This document shows, piece after piece, positions 1-6,842 of a stretch of 23,732 bases of DNA (position 1 is the stretch's first letter; each line of letters begins with the position of its first letter). The notes under the pieces were generated by a model. That model had not been told where the DNA came from. It ran no database searches and worked only from the letters and a program-made list of their open reading frames with translations. Source of the DNA: JBJXGF01 sp046153015 (GTDB taxonomy: Bacteria > Actinomycetota > Acidimicrobiia > Acidimicrobiales > CAIXPF01); NCBI GenBank assembly GCA_046153015.1, contig JBJXGF010000071.1, forward strand, positions 1 through 23,732, written 5' to 3'. The position numbers and the translations under genes were made by a program.

Positions 1-2
1 GC

Positions 3-251
3 TCGCTGCTGTCCGCCGTCGACGCCCTGGAGTTCTCCAACCTCCGGACTCGCCTCGACGTCGCCGACTCCGTTCTGTCGAAGCACATCTCCACGCTCGT
101 CGAAGCCGGGTACGCCACCAGCCGCAAGGAGTCCATCGGCGGCCGCCGCACCACCTGGATCGCCCTCACCCGGCACGGTCGCACGGCCCTCCGAAACCAC
201 CTCGCCGCCCTCCAGGCCCTCATCGACAGTGCGCAGGCGTCACCCACCTGA
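3..251 (+). CDS. Winged-helix transcriptional regulator, 3' end (5' end outside window)
   Basis: The window opens inside this gene; 82 codons remain before the TGA. The visible part reads LEFSNLRTRL, then DSVLSKHISTLVEAGY, then a wing with GGRRTTWIALTRHGRTAL. This is the pattern of the short MarR/ArsR-like winged-helix family (HTH_34 type): a recognition helix with the SKH core, then a beta wing ending in the LTxxGR motif. Such proteins bind DNA as dimers and usually repress nearby or divergent genes. The N-terminal start and any upstream partner are missing, so its target cannot be judged. The family call is confident; the role is inference. Confidence 0.85.
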   Translation, partial: SLLSAVDALEFSNLRTRLDVADSVLSKHISTLVEAGYATSRKESIGGRRTTWIALTRHGRTALRNHLAALQALIDSAQASPT

Positions 252-495
252 TCGCCCACCACCCACGCTGATCGCCGGCCCAAGCCCACCCGCAACCGGC
301 CAAGATGCGGCGCGACGAGCCAGCGCTCTGACCGGCTCGTCCGTGAAGAACTCCTGCGGCCTACTTGCCCGTGGCGGATCACCAGCACCACATGGTCGCG
401 CCTCCCACCGCCGCTCTGCCCCGTCGCTGGCCGTCGCCCCATCTCCTGGCCCCTCCCCCGGCGCGTCTGCACCCGTGGGGTGTCGCTATGAGCGC

Positions 496-522
496 GATAT
501 CTTCGGGCTCGTGACTGATATC
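496..522 (+). promoter_or_regulatory. Leaderless promoter and paired GATATC palindromes at the antitoxin start
   Basis: TATCTT (498-503) lies exactly 7 nt before the GTG at 511, the spacing expected of a -10 box driving a leaderless transcript. Two identical palindromes GATATC, at 496-501 and 517-522, are 21 bp apart centre to centre (two helical turns). They bracket the inferred transcription start. VapB-type ribbon-helix-helix antitoxins commonly repress their own operon by binding paired half-sites, so this is a candidate operator. The repeats are seen; the function is inferred. Confidence 0.45.
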
Positions 523-723
523 CTCATTCGGGATGTGCCCGACGACGTTGTCGCAGCCCTCGATGCGAACGCGCAACGCGCCGGCCTGACACGCGCCGAG
601 TACCTGCGCCGGGTTCTCGCCGAACAGCAAGGACCGGCCGTGACACGGGACCATCTGAATCGTTTCGCCGAGCGCACCGCCGACCTGGGCGATCCTGAGG
701 TGATGGCAGCTGCATGGCGGTGA
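511..723 (+). CDS. vapB: VapB/FitA-type ribbon-helix-helix antitoxin
   Basis: A 70-residue protein starting TDILIRDVPDDVVAALDANA followed by GLTRAEYLRRVL. This is the ribbon-helix-helix pattern (one beta strand, two helices) of RHH_1/FitA antitoxins. The C-terminal half should wrap and inhibit the toxin encoded next. GTG 511 is chosen because the fold begins immediately after it, the length matches the family, and a TAnnnT box sits 7 nt upstream. The frame is open further upstream to 229, but that extension is proline- and arginine-rich and unlike the family. The stop overlaps the toxin start, so the two are translated as a unit. Confidence 0.85.
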   Translation: MTDILIRDVPDDVVAALDANAQRAGLTRAEYLRRVLAEQQGPAVTRDHLNRFAERTADLGDPEVMAAAWR

Positions 724-1124
724 CCAGCTGGCTCATCCACACGTCGGCGCTCATCCGCATCAACGCCGCCACCGACGAGTGGCTGTCACGCATCCGGCGC
801 GGCCTTGTCCGGATCTCGACCATCACCCTGCTGGAAATCGGCTTCTCGACCCGGAACGGCGCCGACCACCGCGGCACGCTCGGTGAACCCCCCGTGTCAT
901 CGATGCCCGTCGAACACCTCACACCGGCGATCGAAGCTCGCGCCGTCGAGATCCAGATGTTGCTCGCCGACCGTGGCCAACACCGGGCGCCGTCCATCCC
1001 GGATCTGCTCATCGCCGCGACCGCGGAACTCGCCCGCCTCACCGTGTTGCATGTCGACAAGGACTTCGACCTGATCGCTGCGATCACCGGCCAGTCCATC
1101 GAGCGTCTCGAGACCACCGTCTGA
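714..1124 (+). CDS. vapC: VapC-type PIN-domain toxin with altered active site
   Basis: A 136-residue PIN-domain protein; family members are metal-dependent RNases that cut tRNA or rRNA. The acidic pattern is partly intact: E in TLLEIGFS, D in SIPDLLIAATAE and D in VLHVDKDFDLI. However, the first motif, normally LIDTSAL or LIDKSAL, reads LIHTSAL here: the metal-binding Asp is His9 (codon CAC 738-740; GAC would be one base away). ATG 714 overlaps the antitoxin by 10 nt; GTG 720 would give a 4-nt GTGA overlap and is an alternative start. The toxin may be weakened or inactive while still pairing with VapB. The family is confident; catalytic state is inference. Confidence 0.88.
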   Translation: MAVTSWLIHTSALIRINAATDEWLSRIRRGLVRISTITLLEIGFSTRNGADHRGTLGEPPVSSMPVEHLTPAIEARAVEIQMLLADRGQHRAPSIPDLLIAATAELARLTVLHVDKDFDLIAAITGQSIERLETTV

Positions 1125-1207
1125 CCGCCACCATCCACGGGCGCCTGCGCGTCGCCCAGGTCCCGGCCGCGCATCGGTCGATCCCAGCCGCGTACGGCGG
1201 CCCACTA

Positions 1208-1251
1208 TATCGATACTTGACAGTCGAAAGCCGATGTACCAGAGTTCGTGC
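1208..1251 (+). promoter_or_regulatory. padR promoter: TTGACA, 17-bp spacer, CAGAGT, with TATCGATA palindrome
   Basis: A consensus -35 box TTGACA (1217-1222) is followed by 17 bp and the -10-like CAGAGT (1240-1245). Six bases later comes ATG 1252, implying leaderless transcription of the regulator. The palindrome TATCGATA (1208-1215) lies immediately upstream of the -35 and is a plausible autoregulatory site. The boxes are visible; their activity is inferred. Confidence 0.5.
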
Positions 1252-1602
1252 ATGCCTCGGCGCGACCGCGACAAGCCAATGCCCGCAGCCTCGATGCACC
1301 TGCTGCTCGCGCTCCTCGGGGGGGAGAACCACGGCTACGCGCTGATGCGCCTCGTGGAAGACCAGAGCAGTGGCGCGGTACGGATGGGGCCGGGAACGCT
1401 GTACGGCACGCTCAACCGGTTGCTCAGCGACGGGCTGATCGTGGAGACCACCGGCCGACGGGCCCGCGAGACCCACGAACGGCGCCGCTACTACGAGCTG
1501 ACCGGCAGCGGCCGCCAGGTCGCCCACGCGGAGCTCGACCGGATACGCCATCTCGTCCGCCACTTCGACCAGATGCCCGATCTGGGAGGCGCGCCGGCAT
1601 GA
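1252..1602 (+). CDS. PadR-family transcriptional regulator
   Basis: About 116 residues. The PadR winged helix is clear: MHLLLALLGGENHGYALMR, then MGPGTLYGTLNRLLSDGLI, then RRRYYELTGSGRQ. PadR proteins are dimeric repressors, often responding to phenolics or drugs and controlling adjacent membrane-protein genes. ATG 1252 is preferred because a TTGACA/CAGAGT promoter ends 6 nt before it; ATG 1234 in the same frame, after a weak GAAAG, would add six residues. The stop overlaps the next start (ATGA), so regulator and membrane protein are co-translated. Autoregulation of the operon is the likely role (inference). Confidence 0.9.
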   Translation: MPRRDRDKPMPAASMHLLLALLGGENHGYALMRLVEDQSSGAVRMGPGTLYGTLNRLLSDGLIVETTGRRARETHERRRYYELTGSGRQVAHAELDRIRHLVRHFDQMPDLGGAPA

Positions 1603-2198
1603 GCGCCACACGCCACGCCAAGGCCTACCGGCGCCTCACCGGCTTGTACCCGCGGGCCTTCCGGCACGAGTACGGCGAAGACCTCGTGGCGACCTTCGCC
1701 GCGCAGATCGCCGACGACGGGCCCGCCCGATCCTGGCTACGGGCCACCCGAGACCTGTCCGTCACCGTTCCCCTGCAGCACCTGGAGGCCCACGTGCACC
1801 GCCCAGCGCCTCAGTCCACCCGCACCGTGGTCGGCGTCGTGGTCGGCGTCGCGGCGACGGTCGTAGGCATCGCCATCGGCGCGAGCTTCTACGCGTTGCT
1901 CCTCGTCATGCTCGCGGCGGTCGCGTTCCTCATCGCCGTCCGCTCAGCCAGGTCTGGGAGCCCGGCCACAACCACCCCGGGCGAGCGGTCCTGGAAGAAG
2001 GCCCTTGTTGTAGGCACAGTATTGCTGGTCGTTCAGATCATCATCCTCAACACACCCGCCGCCGATCACGAGCTCACCACATGGCAATGGGCCTTGATGA
2101 TGCTCACACTGCTCTCGAGCATTGCGTTGATCGCAGCAGGAGCACTGCTCGGCATCAGCGGCAGAACACGCCGCCGCAACTCCCCGAGACCGCTCTGA
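1599..2198 (+). CDS. PadR-operon membrane protein, about four TM helices
   Basis: 199 residues. The first 60 or so form a soluble segment with YRRLTGLYPRAF and HEYGEDLVATFAAQIADD. I recognise this motif from the N-terminal domain that precedes permease domains in many PadR-linked actinobacterial proteins. Then follow about four hydrophobic helices: two between roughly residues 75 and 112, one near 130-147, and one near 160-185. No ABC ATPase or FtsX domain is present, so this looks like a stand-alone short version. It overlaps padR by 4 nt, and its stop is 2 nt before the next ATG, marking a three-gene operon. Molecular function unknown. Confidence 0.75.
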   Translation: MSATRHAKAYRRLTGLYPRAFRHEYGEDLVATFAAQIADDGPARSWLRATRDLSVTVPLQHLEAHVHRPAPQSTRTVVGVVVGVAATVVGIAIGASFYALLLVMLAAVAFLIAVRSARSGSPATTTPGERSWKKALVVGTVLLVVQIIILNTPAADHELTTWQWALMMLTLLSSIALIAAGALLGISGRTRRRNSPRPL

Positions 2199-2200
2199 AC

Positions 2201-2821
2201 ATGACAGAGCCCGGCGTTGCTGGCCGTTGGCGTCGCGGGCGCGTGGCGCGCGCGGCACGACAATGGTGGCCGATCCCCGCCTGCCTCGCCGGCGGTGTTG
2301 TGGCCCAGGAGCTGCTGCTCGCGTCCCGCTTCGACGTCGGGGGCCACGCGGCCGAGCATCTCGGCAGCGCGTCGGCGCCGTTCCTGGCGGCCGCGCTGCT
2401 CGCCATCCTGTTTTGGGCGACGCCCGCCGCCCTGCGTCAGATCGACATCGTCGTCGCAGCCGGCGCATGGTTCGCAGGGAGCCTGCTGGTATTGGCCGGC
2501 AACCTACGCGTCATCAACGACTTGGTCGAGGCGGGTCAAGCACAAACACCGACGAGCGCGGTGCCCGATATAGCCGATCACAGTCTGGCGAACTCGTCGG
2601 TCTGGTACGCAGTTGCCGCGGCGCTGATACTGGTTGGGTCCCTCCGCTGGCGACGACACATCGGCAACGCTGCCGCCTGCGGCGCGGCGGCCGCGATGAT
2701 CTTCCCGCCCTGGATACTCCCCGGAGCAGGAGTAGTCGTACTGACGATCGCCCGCTGCCTTGCACGCAACACACCGAACGCCGCCGCGGGTGGCTGGCGA
2801 CCTCCGCGCCGGGCCGCGTAA
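2201..2821 (+). CDS. Hypothetical multi-spanning membrane protein
   Basis: 206 residues with about five hydrophobic stretches. They include one after a basic N-terminus (RWRRGRVARAARQ, then WWPIPACLAGG), one at APFLAAALLAILFWAT, one at IVVAAGAWFAGSLLVLAGN, one at VWYAVAAALILVGSL, and a C-terminal one with FPPWILPGAGVVVL. I do not recognise a family. It begins 2 nt after the preceding stop, so it is the third gene of the padR operon and probably under PadR control. It ends 7 nt before the convergent CoA-transferase gene. It may act with the upstream membrane protein; that is only an inference from the layout. Confidence 0.65.
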   Translation: MTEPGVAGRWRRGRVARAARQWWPIPACLAGGVVAQELLLASRFDVGGHAAEHLGSASAPFLAAALLAILFWATPAALRQIDIVVAAGAWFAGSLLVLAGNLRVINDLVEAGQAQTPTSAVPDIADHSLANSSVWYAVAAALILVGSLRWRRHIGNAAACGAAAAMIFPPWILPGAGVVVLTIARCLARNTPNAAAGGWRPPRRAA

Positions 2822-2828
2822 GCCCTGC

Positions 2829-4049
2829 TCAGCCGCCCGGAGCGGGGGCCGCTTCGGCGGCGACCACGCCGCCGGCGATCAGTTCGTCGATCTCCCCGGC
2901 GGCGAAGCCGGCTTCGCGCAGCACGGCCCGGCTGTGCTCCCCCAGCCGGGGGGCGCGGCCGCGCACGCCGACATCGGCCCCGCGCAGGTGGAACGGGGCG
3001 CTGACGGTGAGGAACGGGCCGGCGGGATCGTCGGTCACGAGGGAGAACACGCCGAGCTCCTCGGCCTGGGGATCGGCTCGGACCTCGTCGAGGTTCTGCA
3101 CCGGCGCCCACGTGAGCCCGGCGCGGTCGAGCCGTTCGGCCCAGGTGGGCCGGTCGGCGGCGGCGAAGACCTCATCGCACGCCGCGATCAGCTCCTCGGC
3201 GTGCGCACGGCGGCCCTCGGCGTCGGCGAAGCGAGGGTCGCCGAGCCATTCCGGCCGGCCCATGCACTCGGCGAAGGCCGGGAAGAAGTCCTTCGGGCCG
3301 GGCATGCACAACGCCACCCACCGCCCGTCGGCGCAGCGGAAGCGGCAGGTCAGCGGCGAGGGCCACGAGCGTCGCGCGAAGCGGGCCGGCTCGGCGTCGG
3401 CCACGAGCGCCACCGACAGGTCGCTCGCCATCGTCCACGCCGCCACCTGGTACAGCGCCACGTCGACGGTCTGACCCTCGCCGGTGAGGTCGCGCAGGCG
3501 CAACGCGGCGAGGATCGACGACAACAGGGCCAGCGCCGAGGTGTGGTCGCCCTGGCCGGGTCGGAACGCGGCGGGCGGGCCGCCCGGCTCGGCGACGAGG
3601 TGCTGGATCCCGCCTCGGGCGAAGAACGCGGTCATGTCGTAGGCGAGCTTGCCGGCCGCGGGCCCGGTGGGTCCGTAGCCGCTCAACGAGGCGTGCACGA
3701 CGCGGGGGTTGACCGCTCGGATCTCGGCGGCGGTCACCGAGAAGCGCCGCTGGCGCTCGACGGTGAGGTTCGTGACGAACACGTCGGCCGCGGCGGCGAG
3801 GCGATGGACCACGGCGACGCCCTCGGGCCGGGCGAGGTCCACGGCGACGCCGCGCTTTCCCCGGTTGTCCAGGTTGAAGTACGGGTCGTGGGTCAGCTCG
3901 CCCTGCACCGCGCCGCGCAGGATGTCGCCGGTCAACGGTTCGACCTTGACGACGTCGGCGCCGAGGTCGGCCATCAGCGCGGCGGCGGACGGCGCGGCGA
4001 TCATGTTGGCCACGTCGAGGACACGGAGGCCGGCGAGCGGTGTGGTCAT
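2829..4049 (-). CDS. CaiB/BaiF-type (class III) CoA-transferase
   Basis: 406 residues, the normal length for family III CoA-transferases, which move CoA between carboxylic acids through a covalent aspartyl-CoA intermediate. Family hallmarks: the N-terminal PLAGLRVLDVANMIAAPSAA, then LGADVVKVEPLTGD, NRGKRGVAVDL, SLSGYGPTGP, and the catalytic region GQGDHTSALAL with nucleophile Asp168. The C-terminus has TWAPVQNLDEV. The acid substrate cannot be told from sequence. It is divergent from the CDGSH gene, and a TAGCGT box (4064-4059) lies 9 nt before its ATG. Together with the acyl-CoA dehydrogenase and MaoC-like genes nearby it suggests CoA-ester catabolism. Confidence 0.93.
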   Translation of the reverse strand: MTTPLAGLRVLDVANMIAAPSAAALMADLGADVVKVEPLTGDILRGAVQGELTHDPYFNLDNRGKRGVAVDLARPEGVAVVHRLAAAADVFVTNLTVERQRRFSVTAAEIRAVNPRVVHASLSGYGPTGPAAGKLAYDMTAFFARGGIQHLVAEPGGPPAAFRPGQGDHTSALALLSSILAALRLRDLTGEGQTVDVALYQVAAWTMASDLSVALVADAEPARFARRSWPSPLTCRFRCADGRWVALCMPGPKDFFPAFAECMGRPEWLGDPRFADAEGRRAHAEELIAACDEVFAAADRPTWAERLDRAGLTWAPVQNLDEVRADPQAEELGVFSLVTDDPAGPFLTVSAPFHLRGADVGVRGRAPRLGEHSRAVLREAGFAAGEIDELIAGGVVAAEAAPAPGG

Positions 4050-4114
4050 CGAGGCCGGACGCTACTGCGGGGCCCCGGACCCAGCAGGCGGGCGAGGCGG
4101 GTATCGTCGCCGCC

Positions 4115-4303
4115 ATGGCCCCAGTGACGATCAAGGTCCGCGAGAACGGGCCGCTGCTCGTGAAGGGCGAGTTCGAGCTGATCGACCACACCGGAGCGCC
4201 GATCCCCACCAGCGGCGCCGACGTGGTGCTGTGCCGCTGCGGGCGCTCGGCCGACAAGCCCTTCTGCGACGGCAGCCACCGCCGCGCCCACGAGGAGGGC
4301 TGA
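4115..4303 (+). CDS. CDGSH iron-sulfur domain protein
   Basis: A 62-residue protein containing the full zinc-finger-like CDGSH signature CRCGRSADKPFCDGSH: three cysteines and one histidine that hold a labile [2Fe-2S] cluster, as in mitoNEET. Bacterial versions are soluble and may take part in redox sensing or cluster transfer. The N-terminal half has the usual beta strand segment KVRENGPLLVKGEFEL. ATG 4115 follows TATCGT (4102-4107) by 7 nt, so the mRNA is probably leaderless. The following gene is in the same frame beyond this stop. Confidence 0.92.
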   Translation: MAPVTIKVRENGPLLVKGEFELIDHTGAPIPTSGADVVLCRCGRSADKPFCDGSHRRAHEEG

Positions 4304-4348
4304 ACGCTGGCCCGTCCGCTCTCGACTCGTGAGCTCGCCCGCTACGAC

Positions 4349-4690
4349 GTGGTGCCCCGGGACCTGGCCGCCCGGGTGCGGGTGGTCAACGTGCGCCGCC
4401 TCGCCCCCGGCGTCGACGGGATGACGCTCGGCCGCTTCGTGCTGGTCCGGGCCGACGAGGACCGCGACGGCGAGCGAGGCCTGCTCGTGCACGAGCTGGT
4501 GCACGTGCTCCAGTGGCACGAGCAGGGCCGCATCGGCTTCCTCGCCAGCTACCTGTGGGCCTACGCTCGCAACCTCGCCCGCCTGCGCCGCCACTGGGCG
4601 GCCTACGAGGCGATACCCCAGGAGGTGGAGGCCCGCCGGGTGGCCGCCGAGTGGGCCAGCCGACGCGACGCTGGGCGTCTGCCGGCCTGA
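4349..4690 (+). CDS. Small HExxH zincin-like protein
   Basis: 113 residues from GTG 4349. The core is LLVHELVHVLQWHEQGRIGF: a HELVH zinc-binding motif at residues 48-52, with a further WHE. Later IPQEVEARRVAAEW carries glutamates that could supply a third ligand. This resembles the short DUF4157-like putative metallopeptidases of actinobacteria; substrate unknown. The frame is open back to the CDGSH stop at 4301-4303. The residues encoded before GTG 4349 (STRELARYDV) look protein-like, so the true start may be the CTG at 4307. No ATG, GTG or TTG lies between. Co-transcription with the CDGSH gene is likely. Confidence 0.75.
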   Translation: MVPRDLAARVRVVNVRRLAPGVDGMTLGRFVLVRADEDRDGERGLLVHELVHVLQWHEQGRIGFLASYLWAYARNLARLRRHWAAYEAIPQEVEARRVAAEWASRRDAGRLPA

Positions 4691-4713
4691 GCGGCCCGTG
4701 CGAGACTCTCGCC

Positions 4714-6006
4714 ATGGACTTCGACATCCCGGCCGACATCGCCGAGCTCCTCGCCCGCATCGACGAGTTCATCGAGGCCGAGATCCGGCCCTTGGAACGG
4801 GAGAACGACAACGTCCGCTTCTTCGACCATCGGCGCGAGCACGCCCGCACCGACTGGGACGCCGGCGGCGTGCCCCGGCCCGAGTGGTACGCGCTGCTGG
4901 CAGAGATGCGCGCCCGGGCCGACCGCGCCGGCTTCCTGCGCTGGGCGCTGCCCAAAGAGCTCGGCGGCAACGACGGCTCCAACCTCGGCATGGCGATCAT
5001 CCGGGAGCACCTCGCCGCCAAGGGCCTCGGGCTCCACAACGACCTGCAGAACGAGTCCTCCATCGTCGGCAACTTCCCGACGGTGCTGATGATCTGGAAC
5101 GCCGGGACCGAGGAGCAGAAGCAGATCTTCTGCGAGGACATGATCACCGGCGCCCGTCGGGTGGCCTTCGGGCTCACCGAGCCCGACCACGGCTCCGACG
5201 CCACGTGGCTGGAGACGACCGCCGTCCAGGACGGCGACGAGTGGGTGATCAACGGCACGAAGCGCTTCAACACCGGCCTCGACACCGCGACCCACGACAT
5301 GGTGTTCGCCCGGACGTCCGGCCAGCAGGGCGAAGCGAACGGCATCACCTGCTTCCTCGTGCCCACCGACACGCCCGGCTTCAACGTCGAGTTCATGTGG
5401 TGGACCTTCAACATGCCCTCCGAGCACGCCGAGCTCACGCTCGACAACGTGCGCGTGCCGAGCGCCGCCATCCTCGGCGGGCTGGGCCGGGGGCTCGAGA
5501 TGGCGAACATGTTCACCCACGAGAACCGCATCCGTCAGGCCGCGTCCGGCGTGGGCGCGGCGCAGTACTGCGTGGACGAGTCGGTGGGCTACGCGAAGGA
5601 CCGCACGGTGTTCGGCCGTCCGCTGTGGCGCAACCAAGCGATCCAGTTCCCCCTCGCCGAGATGCAGACGCGCATCGAGATGGTCCGCAACCTCGTGTAC
5701 AAGACGGCCTGGCATCTCGACCGCAACCACCACATGGCGGTGTCGGACAAGGTGTCGATGGCCAATTACCAGGCGAACCGGCTGGTGTGCGAGGCGGCCG
5801 ACCTGGCCATCCAGGTGCACGGCGGCATCGGCTACACCCGCCACAAGCAGTTCGAGCACATCTACCGGCACCACCGCCGCTACCGCATCACCGAGGGCTC
5901 GGAGGAAATCCAGATCCGCCGGGTGGCGCAGCGGCTCTTCGGCGTCGACCTGAAGCGAGCGGCGAACGACCCCGACGTGGTCGGGCGCTCCGGCCCCGGG
6001 CTCTAG
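4714..6006 (+). CDS. Acyl-CoA dehydrogenase
   Basis: 430 residues, a typical FAD-dependent acyl-CoA dehydrogenase that introduces an alpha-beta double bond into an acyl-CoA and passes electrons to ETF. Landmarks: an N-terminal helical domain with WALPKELGG; the FAD/substrate region GLTEPDHGSDATWLETTA; the middle beta domain VINGTKRFNTGLD; and the C-terminal helical domain with GRPLWRNQAIQFPLAEM, QVHGGIGYTRH and RITEGSEEIQ. Glu394 in RITEGS is in the usual catalytic position of short- and medium-chain members. The start follows a GAGACT box by 6 nt. It converges on the L,D-transpeptidase gene with a 3-nt gap. Chain-length specificity unknown. Confidence 0.93.
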   Translation: MDFDIPADIAELLARIDEFIEAEIRPLERENDNVRFFDHRREHARTDWDAGGVPRPEWYALLAEMRARADRAGFLRWALPKELGGNDGSNLGMAIIREHLAAKGLGLHNDLQNESSIVGNFPTVLMIWNAGTEEQKQIFCEDMITGARRVAFGLTEPDHGSDATWLETTAVQDGDEWVINGTKRFNTGLDTATHDMVFARTSGQQGEANGITCFLVPTDTPGFNVEFMWWTFNMPSEHAELTLDNVRVPSAAILGGLGRGLEMANMFTHENRIRQAASGVGAAQYCVDESVGYAKDRTVFGRPLWRNQAIQFPLAEMQTRIEMVRNLVYKTAWHLDRNHHMAVSDKVSMANYQANRLVCEAADLAIQVHGGIGYTRHKQFEHIYRHHRRYRITEGSEEIQIRRVAQRLFGVDLKRAANDPDVVGRSGPGL

Positions 6007-6009
6007 CGC

Positions 6010-6783
6010 CTACACAGCCGCGGCTGCGGGCGTGGGGGCCGCCGCGGGACGCAGCGGCGGTACGCCGACCACGTAGACCGGCGTCTGGTCCGGCACCAGG
6101 GTGAAGAGCCGGTCGGCCACGTGCATCGGCAGGCGAACGCAGCCGTGGGACGCCGGGTACGGAGGCACCTCGTAGCTGCCGTGCACGGCCCAACCCCGGA
6201 AGAAGTAGATCGGGTTGTACAGCTTGCCGAGCGGCGACTCCCGCCAGCCCTGGGTGCGGCGCTGCACGAGGAACCGGCCGGCGGGGGTCACGGCCACGTC
6301 GCAGACGCCGTTCTCGCAGAACGGGAGGCCGGTGCCGCTCGACGCGTGCGAGAGCACGACCCGCCGCCCGTCCTGCCAGTACGCCACGAGCTGACGGGCG
6401 AGGTCGATCTCGAGCCGGGTGGGCGGCCCGTCGGCCAAGAGGGGCCCGGGCTCCGGCGCCGTCTCCATCAGCTTCCACAGCTCGGGGCGCACGATCCCGG
6501 TGGCGGCCCGCCCGTGCGCCTTCTCGTAGGCCCACACCGCCATCTCGGTGGCGGCGCCGAAACGCCCGTCCACGGGGCCGGGGTCGTACCCGAGCTCGCT
6601 CAGGCGGCGCTGCACGTTGGCCACGCCGGCGTTGGCGTCGCCCCGCCGCAGCGACCAGGACTTGGACGCGCCGCTCGGGCGCGCCTCGGCCGGGGCTGGG
6701 GCGGCCGCCGCCAATGCGGGGGCGAGCGCCGCCGCAGCGAGCAGAACGGCCGAAGCCCCGAGGATGCGCCGCCAGCGTTGCAA
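6010..6783 (-). CDS. Secreted L,D-transpeptidase with peptidoglycan-binding domain
   Basis: 257 residues. Order: a basic-hydrophobic signal peptide (residues 1 to about 28, ending in an alanine run); a PG_binding_1 domain (about 43-105, NVQRRLSELGYDPGPVDG then FGAATEMAVWAYEKAHG); and a YkuD catalytic domain (about 122-240). The active-site signature is VHGSYEVPPYPASHGCVRL with His201, His213 and nucleophile Cys215. It would form 3-3 crosslinks in peptidoglycan or attach proteins outside the membrane. The start is TTG at 6783-6781, supported by a good AAGGAG (6798-6793) nine bases upstream. Two further cysteines (156, 161) could form a disulfide. Confidence 0.92.
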   Translation of the reverse strand: MQRWRRILGASAVLLAAAALAPALAAAAPAPAEARPSGASKSWSLRRGDANAGVANVQRRLSELGYDPGPVDGRFGAATEMAVWAYEKAHGRAATGIVRPELWKLMETAPEPGPLLADGPPTRLEIDLARQLVAYWQDGRRVVLSHASSGTGLPFCENGVCDVAVTPAGRFLVQRRTQGWRESPLGKLYNPIYFFRGWAVHGSYEVPPYPASHGCVRLPMHVADRLFTLVPDQTPVYVVGVPPLRPAAAPTPAAAAV

Positions 6784-6792
6784 CGAGCCAGT

Positions 6793-6828
6793 CTCCTTGC
6801 CCGCCCGTCTGGAATGGGGTGCAGGCTA
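6793..6828 (-). promoter_or_regulatory. Promoter and ribosome binding site of the L,D-transpeptidase gene
   Basis: On the minus strand TAGCCT (6828-6823) is a plausible -10 box, followed by a leader of about 30 nt with AAGGAG (6798-6793) nine bases before a TTG codon. The Shine-Dalgarno sequence is what decides this unusual TTG start. Unlike many neighbours, this transcript has a 5' leader. Confidence 0.45.
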
Positions 6829-6842
6829 GCGGCAGTGTGCCC

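Noticed and set aside
2227..3474. Long plus-strand open frame of about 415 codons
   Set aside because: It runs across a membrane-protein gene and antisense to the CoA-transferase; its product is arginine/serine/proline-rich with no motif. It is a by-product of high GC.
2760..4127. Long plus-strand open frame antisense to the CoA-transferase
   Set aside because: It shadows a gene with a full set of family motifs; composition is typical of antisense GC-rich DNA.
4301..4349. Selenocysteine or stop-codon readthrough at TGA 4301
   Set aside because: No SECIS-like structure or selenoprotein context is apparent; the CDGSH protein is complete at the TGA. A CTG or GTG start for the next gene is simpler.
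4603..5874. 423-codon minus-strand frame opposite the acyl-CoA dehydrogenase
   Set aside because: Valine/histidine-rich mirror of a well-supported gene; no domain seen.
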